From: Nitrospirota bacterium
GTDB lineage: Bacteria; Nitrospinota; Nitrospinia; Nitrospinales; VA-1
NCBI GenBank assembly: GCA_003246675.1
Contig: QJZQ01000147.1
Coordinates: 1-35,273, forward strand
Length of the DNA stretch: 35,273 nt
Direction: 5' to 3'
Position numbers and translations under genes: made by a program. Below are positions 26,466 to 35,273 of the stretch, one piece after another; position 1 is the first letter of the stretch; each line of letters begins with the position of its first letter. The notes under the pieces are model-generated. The model saw only the letters and a list, made by a program, of their open reading frames with translations. It did not search any database and was not told where the DNA came from.

Positions 26466-27836
26466 ATGGCGTCAACCCACAATCCACTCCTATATTTTCC
26501 CCTGAAGCGCATCCTCGTTTTTGCGCTGCTTCTGCGGCTGGCGCTTCCTCTGAGCGCCTGGTTGGTGACGGGGGACTTTGAGTCCTTTTATTCTCCGGAC
26601 ACACGCTCCTACGTGGTTCCGGCCGAGAACCTGCTGGCGGGCCGGGGCTTCCATAATGGCGAAACCTATGAAATCAACCGTACGCCGGGATACCCACTGT
26701 TCCTGATCCCGGGCCTGTTGACGGGGCATCTGGAGGTGACGACGATTTTTCTGCAGGCCGCGCTCGGCTGCCTGACGGTTTATCTGGTCTGGGCAATCGC
26801 CGTTTTGCTTTTTCGCGATAACAGAGTCGCGGGGATCTGCGCATTGCTGTACGCGGTGGAGCCCTTGTCCCTTGTTTATACCAGCGCCCTGCTTTCTGAA
26901 ACCCTGTTCACGGCGGTGATGATGCTGTTTACGCTGTGTTTCCTGCGTTATATGAAATCCCCGACGCTGTGGGGGCTGATCGCCTCCGCCGTGGTGCTCG
27001 CCGCGTCGGTCTATGTGCGGCCGGTCAGCTATTACTTTCCCGCGCTCATTGCGCTGACGATTCTGCTGGCGGGATTTTTTCAGGCAGTGCCGAGGGAACG
27101 ATGGCGGCTGGGGCACGCGGTGCTTTTTTTGGTAATCTCCATGAGCCTGATCGCGGCCTGGCAGGTGCGCAACCAGCGTGTTACGGGTTATTCGGGTTTT
27201 TCATCGGTGACGGACCTCAGCCTTTATTTCTATTTTAATACCGCTATTCAGGGAGTGGTCGAAAATGACCCTGATCTGGTGGTTCCCGATATGGGGAAAA
27301 AGTTTGCAAGCGAGGAATGGTTGTCTCACTTTGGCAGGGAAGGCGAGGCCAAGCTGGTGAGCGATCTGACTCGCATGCGGGAGGAGAGCCTGAGGACGAT
27401 ACGCGACCACCCGTTGGCTCTTTTAACGGTGTACCTGAAAGGCATGAAGCGCTGGCTGACAGACCCTTGCACCGTCGAATATTTTCACCTTTTCCGATTT
27501 GGTTACCCCCCCAAAGAACCTGGGCTTAAGGGCTGGTACCCGCGTTTGATGAAATTTATTCAGGACCGGCCTCTCCTGTTCTGGGGCAATCTGCTATTGT
27601 ATGTGTGGTTGATGGCCTATGCCCTGTTCGCGGGCTTCGGCCTGTTTTGCCGGCGCGTTCCCGTTTTGCTCTGGGTGGCGATGGTTCCCGCGGTTTATTT
27701 GCTTGTGATCTCAAGCGGTCCCGCGGCAACACAGCGGTTTCGCATTCCCGCCATGCCGGCAGTTTGCCTGGCGGCGGGCTGGGGCCTGTGGCAGGCGCGG
27801 GAGATGTGGCGGGGACGAGGGGCTGTAATTCGGTAG
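26466..27836 (+). CDS. Polytopic membrane glycosyltransferase, GT39/RgtA-D-like
   Basis: Multi-TM protein with DTRSYVVPAENLLAGRGFHNGETYEINRTPGYPLFL, an ArnT/PMT-like N-terminal lumenal motif. Confidence 0.82.
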   Translation: MASTHNPLLYFPLKRILVFALLLRLALPLSAWLVTGDFESFYSPDTRSYVVPAENLLAGRGFHNGETYEINRTPGYPLFLIPGLLTGHLEVTTIFLQAALGCLTVYLVWAIAVLLFRDNRVAGICALLYAVEPLSLVYTSALLSETLFTAVMMLFTLCFLRYMKSPTLWGLIASAVVLAASVYVRPVSYYFPALIALTILLAGFFQAVPRERWRLGHAVLFLVISMSLIAAWQVRNQRVTGYSGFSSVTDLSLYFYFNTAIQGVVENDPDLVVPDMGKKFASEEWLSHFGREGEAKLVSDLTRMREESLRTIRDHPLALLTVYLKGMKRWLTDPCTVEYFHLFRFGYPPKEPGLKGWYPRLMKFIQDRPLLFWGNLLLYVWLMAYALFAGFGLFCRRVPVLLWVAMVPAVYLLVISSGPAATQRFRIPAMPAVCLAAGWGLWQAREMWRGRGAVIR

Positions 27837-27874
27837 GGGCAAATGGTGATAATCTGGTTCGGGATAAGGGAGTT

Positions 27875-28984
27875 ATGAACGAAAAACAGTACGACCTGGT
27901 CATCATCGGCGCGGGGGTGATCGGCCACAGCATCGCTTTCCGCGTCAAGCGCCTGCGGCCCGACCTGCGGGTCGCGGTGATCGGCGACCCGATGAACTCG
28001 CTCATGGCTTCGCGCGCCGCAGCGGGCATGCTGGCGCCGTTTGGCGAGTGCGACCGCGCCGATGGCTTTTTCCGCTTTTGCCGGGAATCCCTGGATAAAT
28101 ACCCCGCCTTCATCGACGAACTGGTCGCGGTGAGCGGGGTGCCGGTGTTTTTTTCCACGGCCGGGTCGCTCATGCCCTCGATGTTCTATGAGGATTGCTG
28201 GGAGGAACGTAAACAATTTTTCCGCGAGCAAAACGTGCCCCACGAAATCTGGCCTCCCGCCCGCGTGCGGGACAAGGCCCCGCATCTCTCCGAAAAGTGC
28301 GGCGAGGTCATGTGGGTGGGAGAGGCGCAGGTGAACAACCGGCAGATGCACGATGCGTTGGCGGCGGCCTCGGTCCGCCTGGGAGTCGCGCGGCTGGAGG
28401 CGAACGTCTCCGGTTTTCTCAAGGACGCCGGGTCCATCGGCGCCGCCGTCACCGATGGGGGCGAGGTGCGGGGGCGGCGTTTCGTGCTCGCTTCGGGCAG
28501 CTGGTCAACAGTGCTGGGAGACATCCTGGGCGTGCGTCTGCCGATGAAGCCGATCAAGGGGCAGATGTGCCGGGTCCAGGTGGAGGACAGCCGCCTGGAG
28601 TACACGGTGCACGGCAAGCTGACCTACATCGCCCCGTGGCGCGGCGGTCACGGTTTCGTCATCGGCTCCACCATGGAGGACCGGGGTTATGACCCCGCCG
28701 TGGAAAGCGAGGTTATCGATCGCCTCGTCAAGAAAGCGGCCGAGGTGCTGCCCTGCCTCGCGGGGGCTCCGTTGATCGAAGCCTGGACGGGCCTGCGCCC
28801 GGCGGCCGAGGATGAAATGCCCGTGATGGGCAAAAGCCAACGCTACGCCAACCTGTATTATTCCACCGGGCATTACAGAAACGGCATCCTTCAGACGCCC
28901 AATCAGGCGGACTACATGGCCAGCCTCCTGCTCGGCGACGGAGAGGAGATCGCCGAATTCTCTCCCTCGCGGTATTCTCTGTGA
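27875..28984 (+). CDS. FAD-dependent oxidoreductase, glycine oxidase ThiO-like
   Basis: YDLVIIGAGVIGHSIAFRVKRL dinucleotide fold; EAWTGLRPAAEDEMPVMGKS and YYSTGHYRNGILQTP C-terminal ThiO/DAO motifs. Confidence 0.88.
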   Translation: MNEKQYDLVIIGAGVIGHSIAFRVKRLRPDLRVAVIGDPMNSLMASRAAAGMLAPFGECDRADGFFRFCRESLDKYPAFIDELVAVSGVPVFFSTAGSLMPSMFYEDCWEERKQFFREQNVPHEIWPPARVRDKAPHLSEKCGEVMWVGEAQVNNRQMHDALAAASVRLGVARLEANVSGFLKDAGSIGAAVTDGGEVRGRRFVLASGSWSTVLGDILGVRLPMKPIKGQMCRVQVEDSRLEYTVHGKLTYIAPWRGGHGFVIGSTMEDRGYDPAVESEVIDRLVKKAAEVLPCLAGAPLIEAWTGLRPAAEDEMPVMGKSQRYANLYYSTGHYRNGILQTPNQADYMASLLLGDGEEIAEFSPSRYSL

Positions 28985-29011
28985 TGAGAGCATCGCCTAT
29001 GGAACGCAGCG

Positions 29012-30370
29012 ATGACTGACGCAAACCTCGAGAGCGACCTGGTGCGCGATTTTCATAGCGTGTGGCACCCCTGCACCCCCCGGCGCGATCAGGAGACGAA
29101 CCCGCCGCTCCTCATCGAGAGGGGGGAAGGGGTGTTTCTGTTCGACAGGGCGGGCAACCGCTACATGGATGTCATCTCGTCGTGGTGGGTGAACCTTTTT
29201 GGCCACAACCACCCGCGCCTGAACGCCGCCCTTCAACAGCAGCTGGCGAAGGTGGCGCATGTGATGTTCGCCGGTGTCACGCACCGTCCGGCCATCGACC
29301 TCGCCGGGAAGCTGCTGTCGCTCGCGCCGCCGAACCTCTCCCGCGTGTATTTTTCCGACAACGGTTCGACGTCGGTGGAGGTGGCGCTCAAGATGAGCCT
29401 GCAATACTGGTTGCAGGTCGGCCGGCCCGAAAAAAAATGCTTCGTCCACCTCTCGGGCGGCTACCACGGTGAAACGCTGGGGGCGCTCAGCGTGTGCGGC
29501 CTGGGCCTGTTTCGTGCCCCGTTCGAGGATGTTCTCATGGAGAACGTCGCGGTTCAGGGGCCGGATTGCTACTCCTGCCCGTTCGGTCTTGTTCCGGGTT
29601 CCTGCCAGGCCGAGTGTTTCGGGCCGATGGAACGCGCGCTGGAAGAAGGGGCAGGGCGGATCGCCGGGGTCATCGTCGAGCCGCTGGTGCAGGGGGCCGC
29701 GGGCATGAAGATGTACCCCGCCGTGTACCTGAAAAAGCTCCAGGAGGCCGCCGCCCGCGCGGACGTGCACACCCTTTACGACGAGGTGGCCGTCGGTTTT
29801 GGCCGCACCGGCTCGCTTTTCGTCGCGGGCACCGAGGGCCTAAGGCCGACGTTTTTGTGCCTGTCGAAGGGCATCACTTCGGGGTACCTGCCGCTCGGCG
29901 CTACGCTCACCGAGGAGACCATTTTCGCTGCGTTCGACGGTGACTTTGCGTCGCGCAGATTTTTCATCCACAGCCACAGCTATGCCGCCAACCCCCTTGC
30001 CTCGGCGGTGGCGTGCGAGACCCTGGCGCTGCTGACAGAGGATGACTTTTTGGCGGGCCTGCGTCCAAAAATTGCCGCCATCGGCGCTCACCGGCCGCGG
30101 TTCGAGGAACTTCCCTGGTGCGGCGAATTTCGCCAGACGGGCATGATTGCCGCCGTGGAGCTGGTGCGGGATCAAAAGACGCGCGAGCCCTTCGACCCCG
30201 CTCGCCGCGCGGGATATGCCGTTTATCTCGAAGGGTTGAAGCGCGGGCTGATCATGCGGCCTCTCGGCGATGTGGTCTACTTTCTGCCGCCGCTGGTGAT
30301 TTCGCTGGAAGAAATTGAGATGATGATGAACACCGCCAGAACCTGCATGATCGAGGCTCTGGGTAAATGA
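29012..30370 (+). CDS. bioA: Adenosylmethionine-8-amino-7-oxononanoate aminotransferase
   Basis: SVWHPCTPRRDQ, DVISSWWVNLFGHNHPRLN, GGYHGETLGALSVCG, DEVAVGFGRTG, LSKGITSGYLPLGATL, SYAANPLASAVA. Confidence 0.94.
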   Translation: MTDANLESDLVRDFHSVWHPCTPRRDQETNPPLLIERGEGVFLFDRAGNRYMDVISSWWVNLFGHNHPRLNAALQQQLAKVAHVMFAGVTHRPAIDLAGKLLSLAPPNLSRVYFSDNGSTSVEVALKMSLQYWLQVGRPEKKCFVHLSGGYHGETLGALSVCGLGLFRAPFEDVLMENVAVQGPDCYSCPFGLVPGSCQAECFGPMERALEEGAGRIAGVIVEPLVQGAAGMKMYPAVYLKKLQEAAARADVHTLYDEVAVGFGRTGSLFVAGTEGLRPTFLCLSKGITSGYLPLGATLTEETIFAAFDGDFASRRFFIHSHSYAANPLASAVACETLALLTEDDFLAGLRPKIAAIGAHRPRFEELPWCGEFRQTGMIAAVELVRDQKTREPFDPARRAGYAVYLEGLKRGLIMRPLGDVVYFLPPLVISLEEIEMMMNTARTCMIEALGK

Positions 30371-30380
30371 GGAGCGGTTT

Positions 30381-30755
30381 ATGTATGAAGTGACGGTGAG
30401 CACCCAGTTTTCCGCCGCGCACCAGTTGCGCTGTTACGACGGCAAGTACGAAAACCTGCACGGCCACAACTGGACGGCGATTGTGACCGTGGTCGCTAAA
30501 GAGCTGGATGCGATGGGGGTGGGCATCGATTTTGTGATGCTGAAGGACAAGGTCAACGCGCTTCTTAAGGCGATCGATTATCAGAACATCAACGAAGTGC
30601 CGCCGTTCGATACGCTGAACCCCTCCGCCGAGAACATCGCCCGCTGGTTGTTCGAACGGCTCGAGAAGGAACTCACCGGTCATGCGGCCCGGGTCCGGCG
30701 GGTGGAGATTCGCGAGTTCGATCACAGCGGCGCGGCTTACCTGGGCGAGTCGTAA
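30381..30755 (+). CDS. COG0720 6-pyruvoyl-/6-carboxy-tetrahydropterin synthase homologue (QueD/PTPS family, atypical active site)
   Basis: FSAAHQLRCYDGKYENLHGHNWTAIVTV...IDFVMLKDKVNALLKAIDYQNINEVPPFDTLNPSAENIARWLFERL...GAAYLGE; Zn-ligand His residues present. Confidence 0.93.
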   Translation: MYEVTVSTQFSAAHQLRCYDGKYENLHGHNWTAIVTVVAKELDAMGVGIDFVMLKDKVNALLKAIDYQNINEVPPFDTLNPSAENIARWLFERLEKELTGHAARVRRVEIREFDHSGAAYLGES

Positions 30756-30773
30756 GTCTAAAGGGTGCGGCGG

Positions 30774-32432
30774 CTAACGCATGCCGCGGATGACGCCGTC
30801 CACCAGGTCGATGGCTTCGGCCTGCGGGTGTTTGGGCAGGCCGGGCATGCGCAGGATTTCGCCGGTGATGGGTACGAGGAACCCGGCCCCGGCGGCGATG
30901 AGGATTTCCCGCACCGTGACGCTGAATTCGCGCGGCCGTCCGACGATGGCGGGGTCGTCGGTGAGCGAGGCGGGGGTTTTGGCGATGCACACGGGCAGGT
31001 TCTGAAACCCGAGTCTTTCGATGTCTTCCAAATCGCGCCGGGCTTTCTTGGTGTAGACGATCTCACCGGCGCCGTACATTTCGTGCGCCACCTTCCATAT
31101 CTTTGCCTGCACGTCATCGCTCCAGTCGTACAGCGGGTGGAAAGGGCTTGCGGCCTTTTCCGCGTGCCGCATGACCTGCCGGGCCAGCTCCAGCCCGCCT
31201 TCGCCGCCTTCCTCGAACACGTTGCTGAGCGCGAAGGGCACCCTCAGGGTCTCTTCGCAATGCTGGCGGACGAGGTTTATCTCTTCAGGTGAATCGCCGG
31301 TGAACCGGTTGAGGCAGACGATGGGTTTCTCGCCGAATTTGCCGATGTTCTCCACATGCTTGTCGAGGTTGGCCAACCCCTTCCTGAGAGCTTCGGGGTT
31401 CGGGGCCGCGAGGTCGTCCTTTTTGACTCCGCCGTGCATCTTGAGCGCCCGACAGGTGGCGACCAGCACCACCGCCGCGGTATCGAGCCCGGCGCTTTGG
31501 CATTTGATGTCGAAGAATTTTTCCGCCCCGAGGTCGAAGCCGAACCCGGCTTCGGTGACCGCCCAGTCGGCCAGGGAGAGGGCCATCTTTGTCGCCAGGA
31601 CGGAGTTGCAACCGTGCGCGATGTTGGCGAAGGGGCCGCCGTGAACCAGCGCGGGCACGCCTTCTCCGGTTTGCACCAGGTTGGGCAGCAGCGCGTCCTT
31701 GAGCAGCGTGGTCATGGCGCCGGTGGCGGCCAGTTCGCCGGCGGTGACCGGCTCGCCCGAGCGCGTGAAGGCGACGAGAATCCGGCCAAGCCGGGCTTTC
31801 AGGTCTTCGTGGCTTTCCGCCAGACACAGGATGGCCATGATCTCCGACGCCGCCGTGATGTCGAACCCCGTCTCCCTCGGTACTCCCTGCATAACGCCGC
31901 CCAGACCGATGATGATGTCTCTCAGGGCGCGGTCGTTCATGTCGAGCACGCGTTTCCAGGTGATGCGGCGCGGGTCGATATCCGGTCCCGTGCGATGGTA
32001 GATGCGGTTGTCGAGCAGCGCGGCGAGCAGGTTATGAGCGGCGGTGATGGCGTGGAAATCGCCGGTGAAGTGGAGGTTGATCTCCTCGGCGGGGATGACC
32101 GTGCTTTTCCCGCCGCCGGAGGCCCCGCCCTTCATGCCGAGGCAGGGGCCGAGCGAGGGTTCGCGCAGCGCCAGACAGGCCGATTCGCCCAGGCGGGCCA
32201 AACCCTGGCCGAGGCCGATGGTGGTGGTGGTCTTGCCTTCTCCCGCCGGAGTCGGGGTGATGGCCGATACGAGAATCAGGCGGCCGCGCGGCGGTTTTTT
32301 TTCAAGGACATGGAGCCGCACCTTGGCCTTGGTGTCGCCGTAAGGGATGATGTCGCCTGCCGCGAGGCCCAGCTCGCGGGCCAACTCGGCGATGGGCCTG
32401 CCTCTCTGACCGGATTCTGATGATCGATTCAT
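30774..32432 (-). CDS. fhs: Formate--tetrahydrofolate ligase
   Basis: ITPTPAGEGKTTTTIGLGQGLARLG P-loop, EINLHFTGDFHAITAAHNLLAALLDN, VHGGPFANIAHGCNS; ~552 aa full length. Confidence 0.97.
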   Translation of the reverse strand: MNRSSESGQRGRPIAELARELGLAAGDIIPYGDTKAKVRLHVLEKKPPRGRLILVSAITPTPAGEGKTTTTIGLGQGLARLGESACLALREPSLGPCLGMKGGASGGGKSTVIPAEEINLHFTGDFHAITAAHNLLAALLDNRIYHRTGPDIDPRRITWKRVLDMNDRALRDIIIGLGGVMQGVPRETGFDITAASEIMAILCLAESHEDLKARLGRILVAFTRSGEPVTAGELAATGAMTTLLKDALLPNLVQTGEGVPALVHGGPFANIAHGCNSVLATKMALSLADWAVTEAGFGFDLGAEKFFDIKCQSAGLDTAAVVLVATCRALKMHGGVKKDDLAAPNPEALRKGLANLDKHVENIGKFGEKPIVCLNRFTGDSPEEINLVRQHCEETLRVPFALSNVFEEGGEGGLELARQVMRHAEKAASPFHPLYDWSDDVQAKIWKVAHEMYGAGEIVYTKKARRDLEDIERLGFQNLPVCIAKTPASLTDDPAIVGRPREFSVTVREILIAAGAGFLVPITGEILRMPGLPKHPQAEAIDLVDGVIRGMR

Positions 32433-32497
32433 GGCTGGAATGGGCTCGTCTCTGGTTGCGGTTGAATGCGGCCCACTGTATCACAAACGGGTCCGGA

Positions 32498-33460
32498 TCA
32501 GCCGGGGTAAATCTGTGTTCCCGCCTTCCCGTCCACCGCATCGGTCAGGTCGTCGAGGTGGGCGATGACCGCCCGGCTTCCGCGGTTTTTCAGGAAGGAG
32601 AGAGCGGCTTCCACCTTGGGCTTCATGCTGCCTTCGAGGAAGTGCCCCTCGTCCAGCCAGGCCTGCATTTCGGCGGAGGTTGCGCGCTGGATCAGGCGCT
32701 GTTGCGGGCTGCGGTAATTGAGAAACGCGCCCTTCACCGCCGTCAGAATAATAAAGATATCGATGCCGGTTTCGCTGGCGAGCAGCGCCGAGGTGCTGTC
32801 CTTGTCGATCACCGCTTCGAGGCCCTCGAGCCGGCCCGCGGGTGTCCGTCTAACGGGGATGCCGCCGCCGCCCGCGCCGATGGCGATGAAACCGAGATCG
32901 AGAATGGCGTGGAAGATTTGTTTCTCGACGATCAGGAGCGGCCGGGGGGAGGGAACCACGCGGCGGAACCCGCGGCCCGCGTCTTGCTTGAGGGTCCAGC
33001 CCCGATTCTGCGTGAGGTGCTTTGCGTCTTCCTCGCTGTAGAATACGCCGATGGGTTTACTCGGCTGGCCAAAGGCGGGGTCCTCCGGGTCGACGATGAC
33101 CTGGGTGATGATGGAAAACGCGCGCCTTGGCAGGCCCCGTTCCGAGAGGACGCTGTCGAAGACGTTCTGCAGGATGTAGCCGATGCGCCCCTGGCTGTCG
33201 GCGACGCAGACATCGAGGGTGACCTGTCGGGGGAATTCGCCGCGGGTCAGCTCCTGCTGCAGGAAGATCCGGCCCACCTGCGGCCCGTTGCCGTGGGTGA
33301 GGATGATTTTATCGTAACCGCGTTCCACCAGGTCGGCGACTTTTTCCATGGAACGCCGCGCGATGGTGAACTCTTCCTTCTGTTCGGGGTGCGCGCGGTC
33401 CTCGGGGTTGAGGGCGTTGCCGCCGAAGGCGATGAGCAGGCTGGGACGCGGGGAGTTCAT
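32498..33460 (-). CDS. arcC: Carbamate kinase
   Basis: LLIAFGGNAL, LTHGNGPQVGRI, GAGGGGIPV, EAVIDKDSTSALLA, GSMKPKVEAALSFL. Confidence 0.95.
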   Translation of the reverse strand: MNSPRPSLLIAFGGNALNPEDRAHPEQKEEFTIARRSMEKVADLVERGYDKIILTHGNGPQVGRIFLQQELTRGEFPRQVTLDVCVADSQGRIGYILQNVFDSVLSERGLPRRAFSIITQVIVDPEDPAFGQPSKPIGVFYSEEDAKHLTQNRGWTLKQDAGRGFRRVVPSPRPLLIVEKQIFHAILDLGFIAIGAGGGGIPVRRTPAGRLEGLEAVIDKDSTSALLASETGIDIFIILTAVKGAFLNYRSPQQRLIQRATSAEMQAWLDEGHFLEGSMKPKVEAALSFLKNRGSRAVIAHLDDLTDAVDGKAGTQIYPG

Positions 33461-33469
33461 GGAGACGGC

Positions 33470-34798
33470 TCAACTCTCACGCGGTGACAGGGCGAAGGGC
33501 TTCAGAACCGTTTCCAGGTTGGGCAGGCCAATTTCCTGTAATTCGTATCTCACCCGCACGAAGGGCTTGCCGATATTGAGGATGCGCCCAAGGTCCACCG
33601 GTGTGGCGATGATCACAAGGTCGCACTCGGCGGCGTCGATGGTTTCCTTTAAATCCCGCATCTGTTGTTCGCCGTAACCCATGGCGGGCAGCAGCGGGCC
33701 GATGGACGGGTAGGTCTTGAAGGTTCCCTTGAGGCTGCCGCGAAGCCAGGGACGGGGGTCGACGATCTCGCGTGCTCCGAAACGCCGGGCAGCGATGACT
33801 CCCGCGCCGTAGCGCATGTCGCCGTGGGTGAGGGTCGGACCGTCTTCGACGACGAGCACCCGGCGGCCGCGGATCTCCTCGGAACCGGAGACGAACAGCG
33901 GGCTCGCCGCCTCGATGACCGCCGCCCGGGGGTTGACCCGGGCGATGTTGTCGCGCACCTGGCGGATGGAATCATAGTCTGCCGTATCGACCTTGTTGAT
34001 GATGGCCACGTGGGCGCGGCGCAGGTTGACTTCGCCGGGAAAGTAGGACAACTCGTGGCCGGCCCGGTGTGGATCGGTCACCACGATTTCGAGGTCCGCC
34101 TGGTAAAAGGGCATGTCGTTGTTGCCGCCGTCCCAGAGGATGATGTCGGCCTCTTTTTCAGCCTCCTGCAAAATCGCCTGGTAATCCACGCCGGCAAACA
34201 CGGTGCCTCCCATTTCCAGATACGGTTCGTATTCCTCCATCTCTTCGATGGTGCAGTCGTGTTTTTTCAGGTCTTCGATGTTCTGAAAACGCTGAACCGC
34301 CTGTTTTTCGAGATTGCCATAGGGCATGGCGTGGCGCACCGCGACGACGGCATGGCCCCATTCCCTGAGCAGGCTCATGACCTTGCGCGAGGTTTGCGAC
34401 TTGCCGCAACCGGTGCGCGTGGCGCAAATGGAGATCACTTTCCGCCGCGAATGCAGCTGGGTGGATCGGGGACCCATGAGACGGAAATCCGCCCCGGCGG
34501 CGAGGACGGCCGAGGCCTTGTGCATGACCTCGATGTGCGGCAGGTCGCTGTAAGAGAAGACGACGGCGTCCACCGCGTGTTGCTCGATGAGGTCGGTAAG
34601 GTCTTCCTCGGGCAGGATGGGAATGCCGCCGGGGTACAACGCTCCGGACAGGTGCGGAGGGTAGGTTTTCCCCTCGATGCCGGGAATCTGCGCGGCGGTG
34701 AACGCCACCACCTCACAGGTGGGGTTGTCGCGGAAGTGCACGTTGAAGTTGTGAAAATCCCTCCCCGCGGCTCCCATGATAATGATTTTTTCCACCAT
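33470..34798 (-). CDS. Cyclic 2,3-diphosphoglycerate synthetase-like GTPase (COG2403-type)
   Basis: MVEKIIIMGAAGRDFHNFNVHFRDNPTCEVVAFTAAQIPGIEGKTYPPHLSG, ISICATRTGCGKSQTSRKV P-loop, ILWDGGNNDMPFYQADLEIVVTDPHRAGHE, NKVD. Confidence 0.88.
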   Translation of the reverse strand: MVEKIIIMGAAGRDFHNFNVHFRDNPTCEVVAFTAAQIPGIEGKTYPPHLSGALYPGGIPILPEEDLTDLIEQHAVDAVVFSYSDLPHIEVMHKASAVLAAGADFRLMGPRSTQLHSRRKVISICATRTGCGKSQTSRKVMSLLREWGHAVVAVRHAMPYGNLEKQAVQRFQNIEDLKKHDCTIEEMEEYEPYLEMGGTVFAGVDYQAILQEAEKEADIILWDGGNNDMPFYQADLEIVVTDPHRAGHELSYFPGEVNLRRAHVAIINKVDTADYDSIRQVRDNIARVNPRAAVIEAASPLFVSGSEEIRGRRVLVVEDGPTLTHGDMRYGAGVIAARRFGAREIVDPRPWLRGSLKGTFKTYPSIGPLLPAMGYGEQQMRDLKETIDAAECDLVIIATPVDLGRILNIGKPFVRVRYELQEIGLPNLETVLKPFALSPRES

Positions 34799-34814
34799 AT
34801 GCTTGTCCAGGGTC

Positions 34815-35273
34815 TCAGGGATTGATGGGAATGGTCATGACGATGCCCCCCATCACGTCGTTGAGCTTGAAGTCTCGCTTTGGGCTTTTGGGGTGCCGGT
34901 TGTGGCAGGTCACACAGGCGGCGGTGGTGGCGAAATCAGGATAGACCGCTTGGAAATATTTCTTCCCGCCGCTGGTGCGGATGGTGTGGTAAGGGCTGAA
35001 GGGTTCCTGGGCCACCTGTGCAAGCGCCGTGCTCTCGAATTCGTTGGACGGGCCGTTGTGCGGGTTGATCGGCCAGGTGCTGATCAGCTTGAAATCGAAC
35101 CGGGGGGAGGCGAGGGTCATCAAATCGGACGCGTTGAGCAGGAATTGCGCCGGCAGCATCAGCGCGTTGTCCTCCCACCAATGTTCGGAAGCGTAAACGA
35201 TATTTTCATTCTGCAGGCGGTTGACGATGTATTCGGAGTAGACGGTCCGATCCGATTCGATGACGGAATGAAC
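34815..35273 (-). CDS. DUF3365 (Tll0287-like) c-type heme-binding protein, 5' truncated by window edge
   Basis: Frame remains open to 35273 (VHSVIESDRTVYSEYIVNRLQNENIVYASEHWWEDNALMLPAQF...). FQAVYPDFATTAACVTCHNRHPKSPKRDFKLNDVMGGIVMTIPI contains one CxxCH. Confidence 0.85.
   Translation of the reverse strand, partial: VHSVIESDRTVYSEYIVNRLQNENIVYASEHWWEDNALMLPAQFLLNASDLMTLASPRFDFKLISTWPINPHNGPSNEFESTALAQVAQEPFSPYHTIRTSGGKKYFQAVYPDFATTAACVTCHNRHPKSPKRDFKLNDVMGGIVMTIPINP

Noticed and set aside
29569-29660. Four-Cys insert in BioA (DCYSCPFGLVPGSCQAECF) considered as a novel metal site
   Set aside because: I recall similar Cys-containing segments in many bacterial BioA sequences, so it is probably family-typical rather than new.
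31356-32420. 354-aa plus-strand ORF opposite fhs
   Set aside because: Antisense shadow of a full-length, unambiguous formate-THF ligase.
1-35273. Search for mobile elements, phage genes, integrases, toxin-antitoxin or defence systems
   Set aside because: No transposase, integrase, restriction, CRISPR/Cas or known defence motifs seen in the provided ORFs. MazG here is the two-domain housekeeping NTP pyrophosphohydrolase.

Overview
The window is a gene-dense, GC-rich bacterial chromosomal segment with about 36 protein-coding genes. Core housekeeping and cofactor genes are gatB, mazG, hemW, era, map, thiO-like, bioA, a queD-like gene, fhs, arcC and bcp. They are interleaved with envelope and accessory genes: two TPR proteins, a DUF1566 protein, an SH3b protein, a pentapeptide-repeat protein, a porin preceded by two Fur-box-like sites, a secreted FMN-binding protein, glycosyltransferases, a two-component system with small companion ORFs, and a DUF3365-type c-heme protein. 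I found no rRNA, convincing tRNA, CRISPR array, transposase or phage gene. The observations I would follow up first are: (1) a DUF4124-ankyrin protein whose C-terminal half looks like the post-VWA region of animal hemicentins; (2) a small heme-copper-oxidase/NorB-like membrane domain fused to tandem DUF1858 domains, only one of which keeps its Cys pair; (3) a COG0720 (QueD/PTPS) protein that has lost the catalytic Cys and the His of the Asp-His pair but keeps an E-x-x-H-G-H motif; (4) a carbamate kinase next to a cyclic-2,3-diphosphoglycerate-synthetase-like GTPase, without arcA/arcB in view; (5) an operon-like string of very small unannotatable ORFs at 23.3-24.4 kb; (6) a stand-alone L-arabinokinase N-terminal-like glycosyltransferase without an obvious canonical start codon, next to a putative ATC-hydrolase-like protein. 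All family calls are by eye from the translated ORFs; no database search was run.
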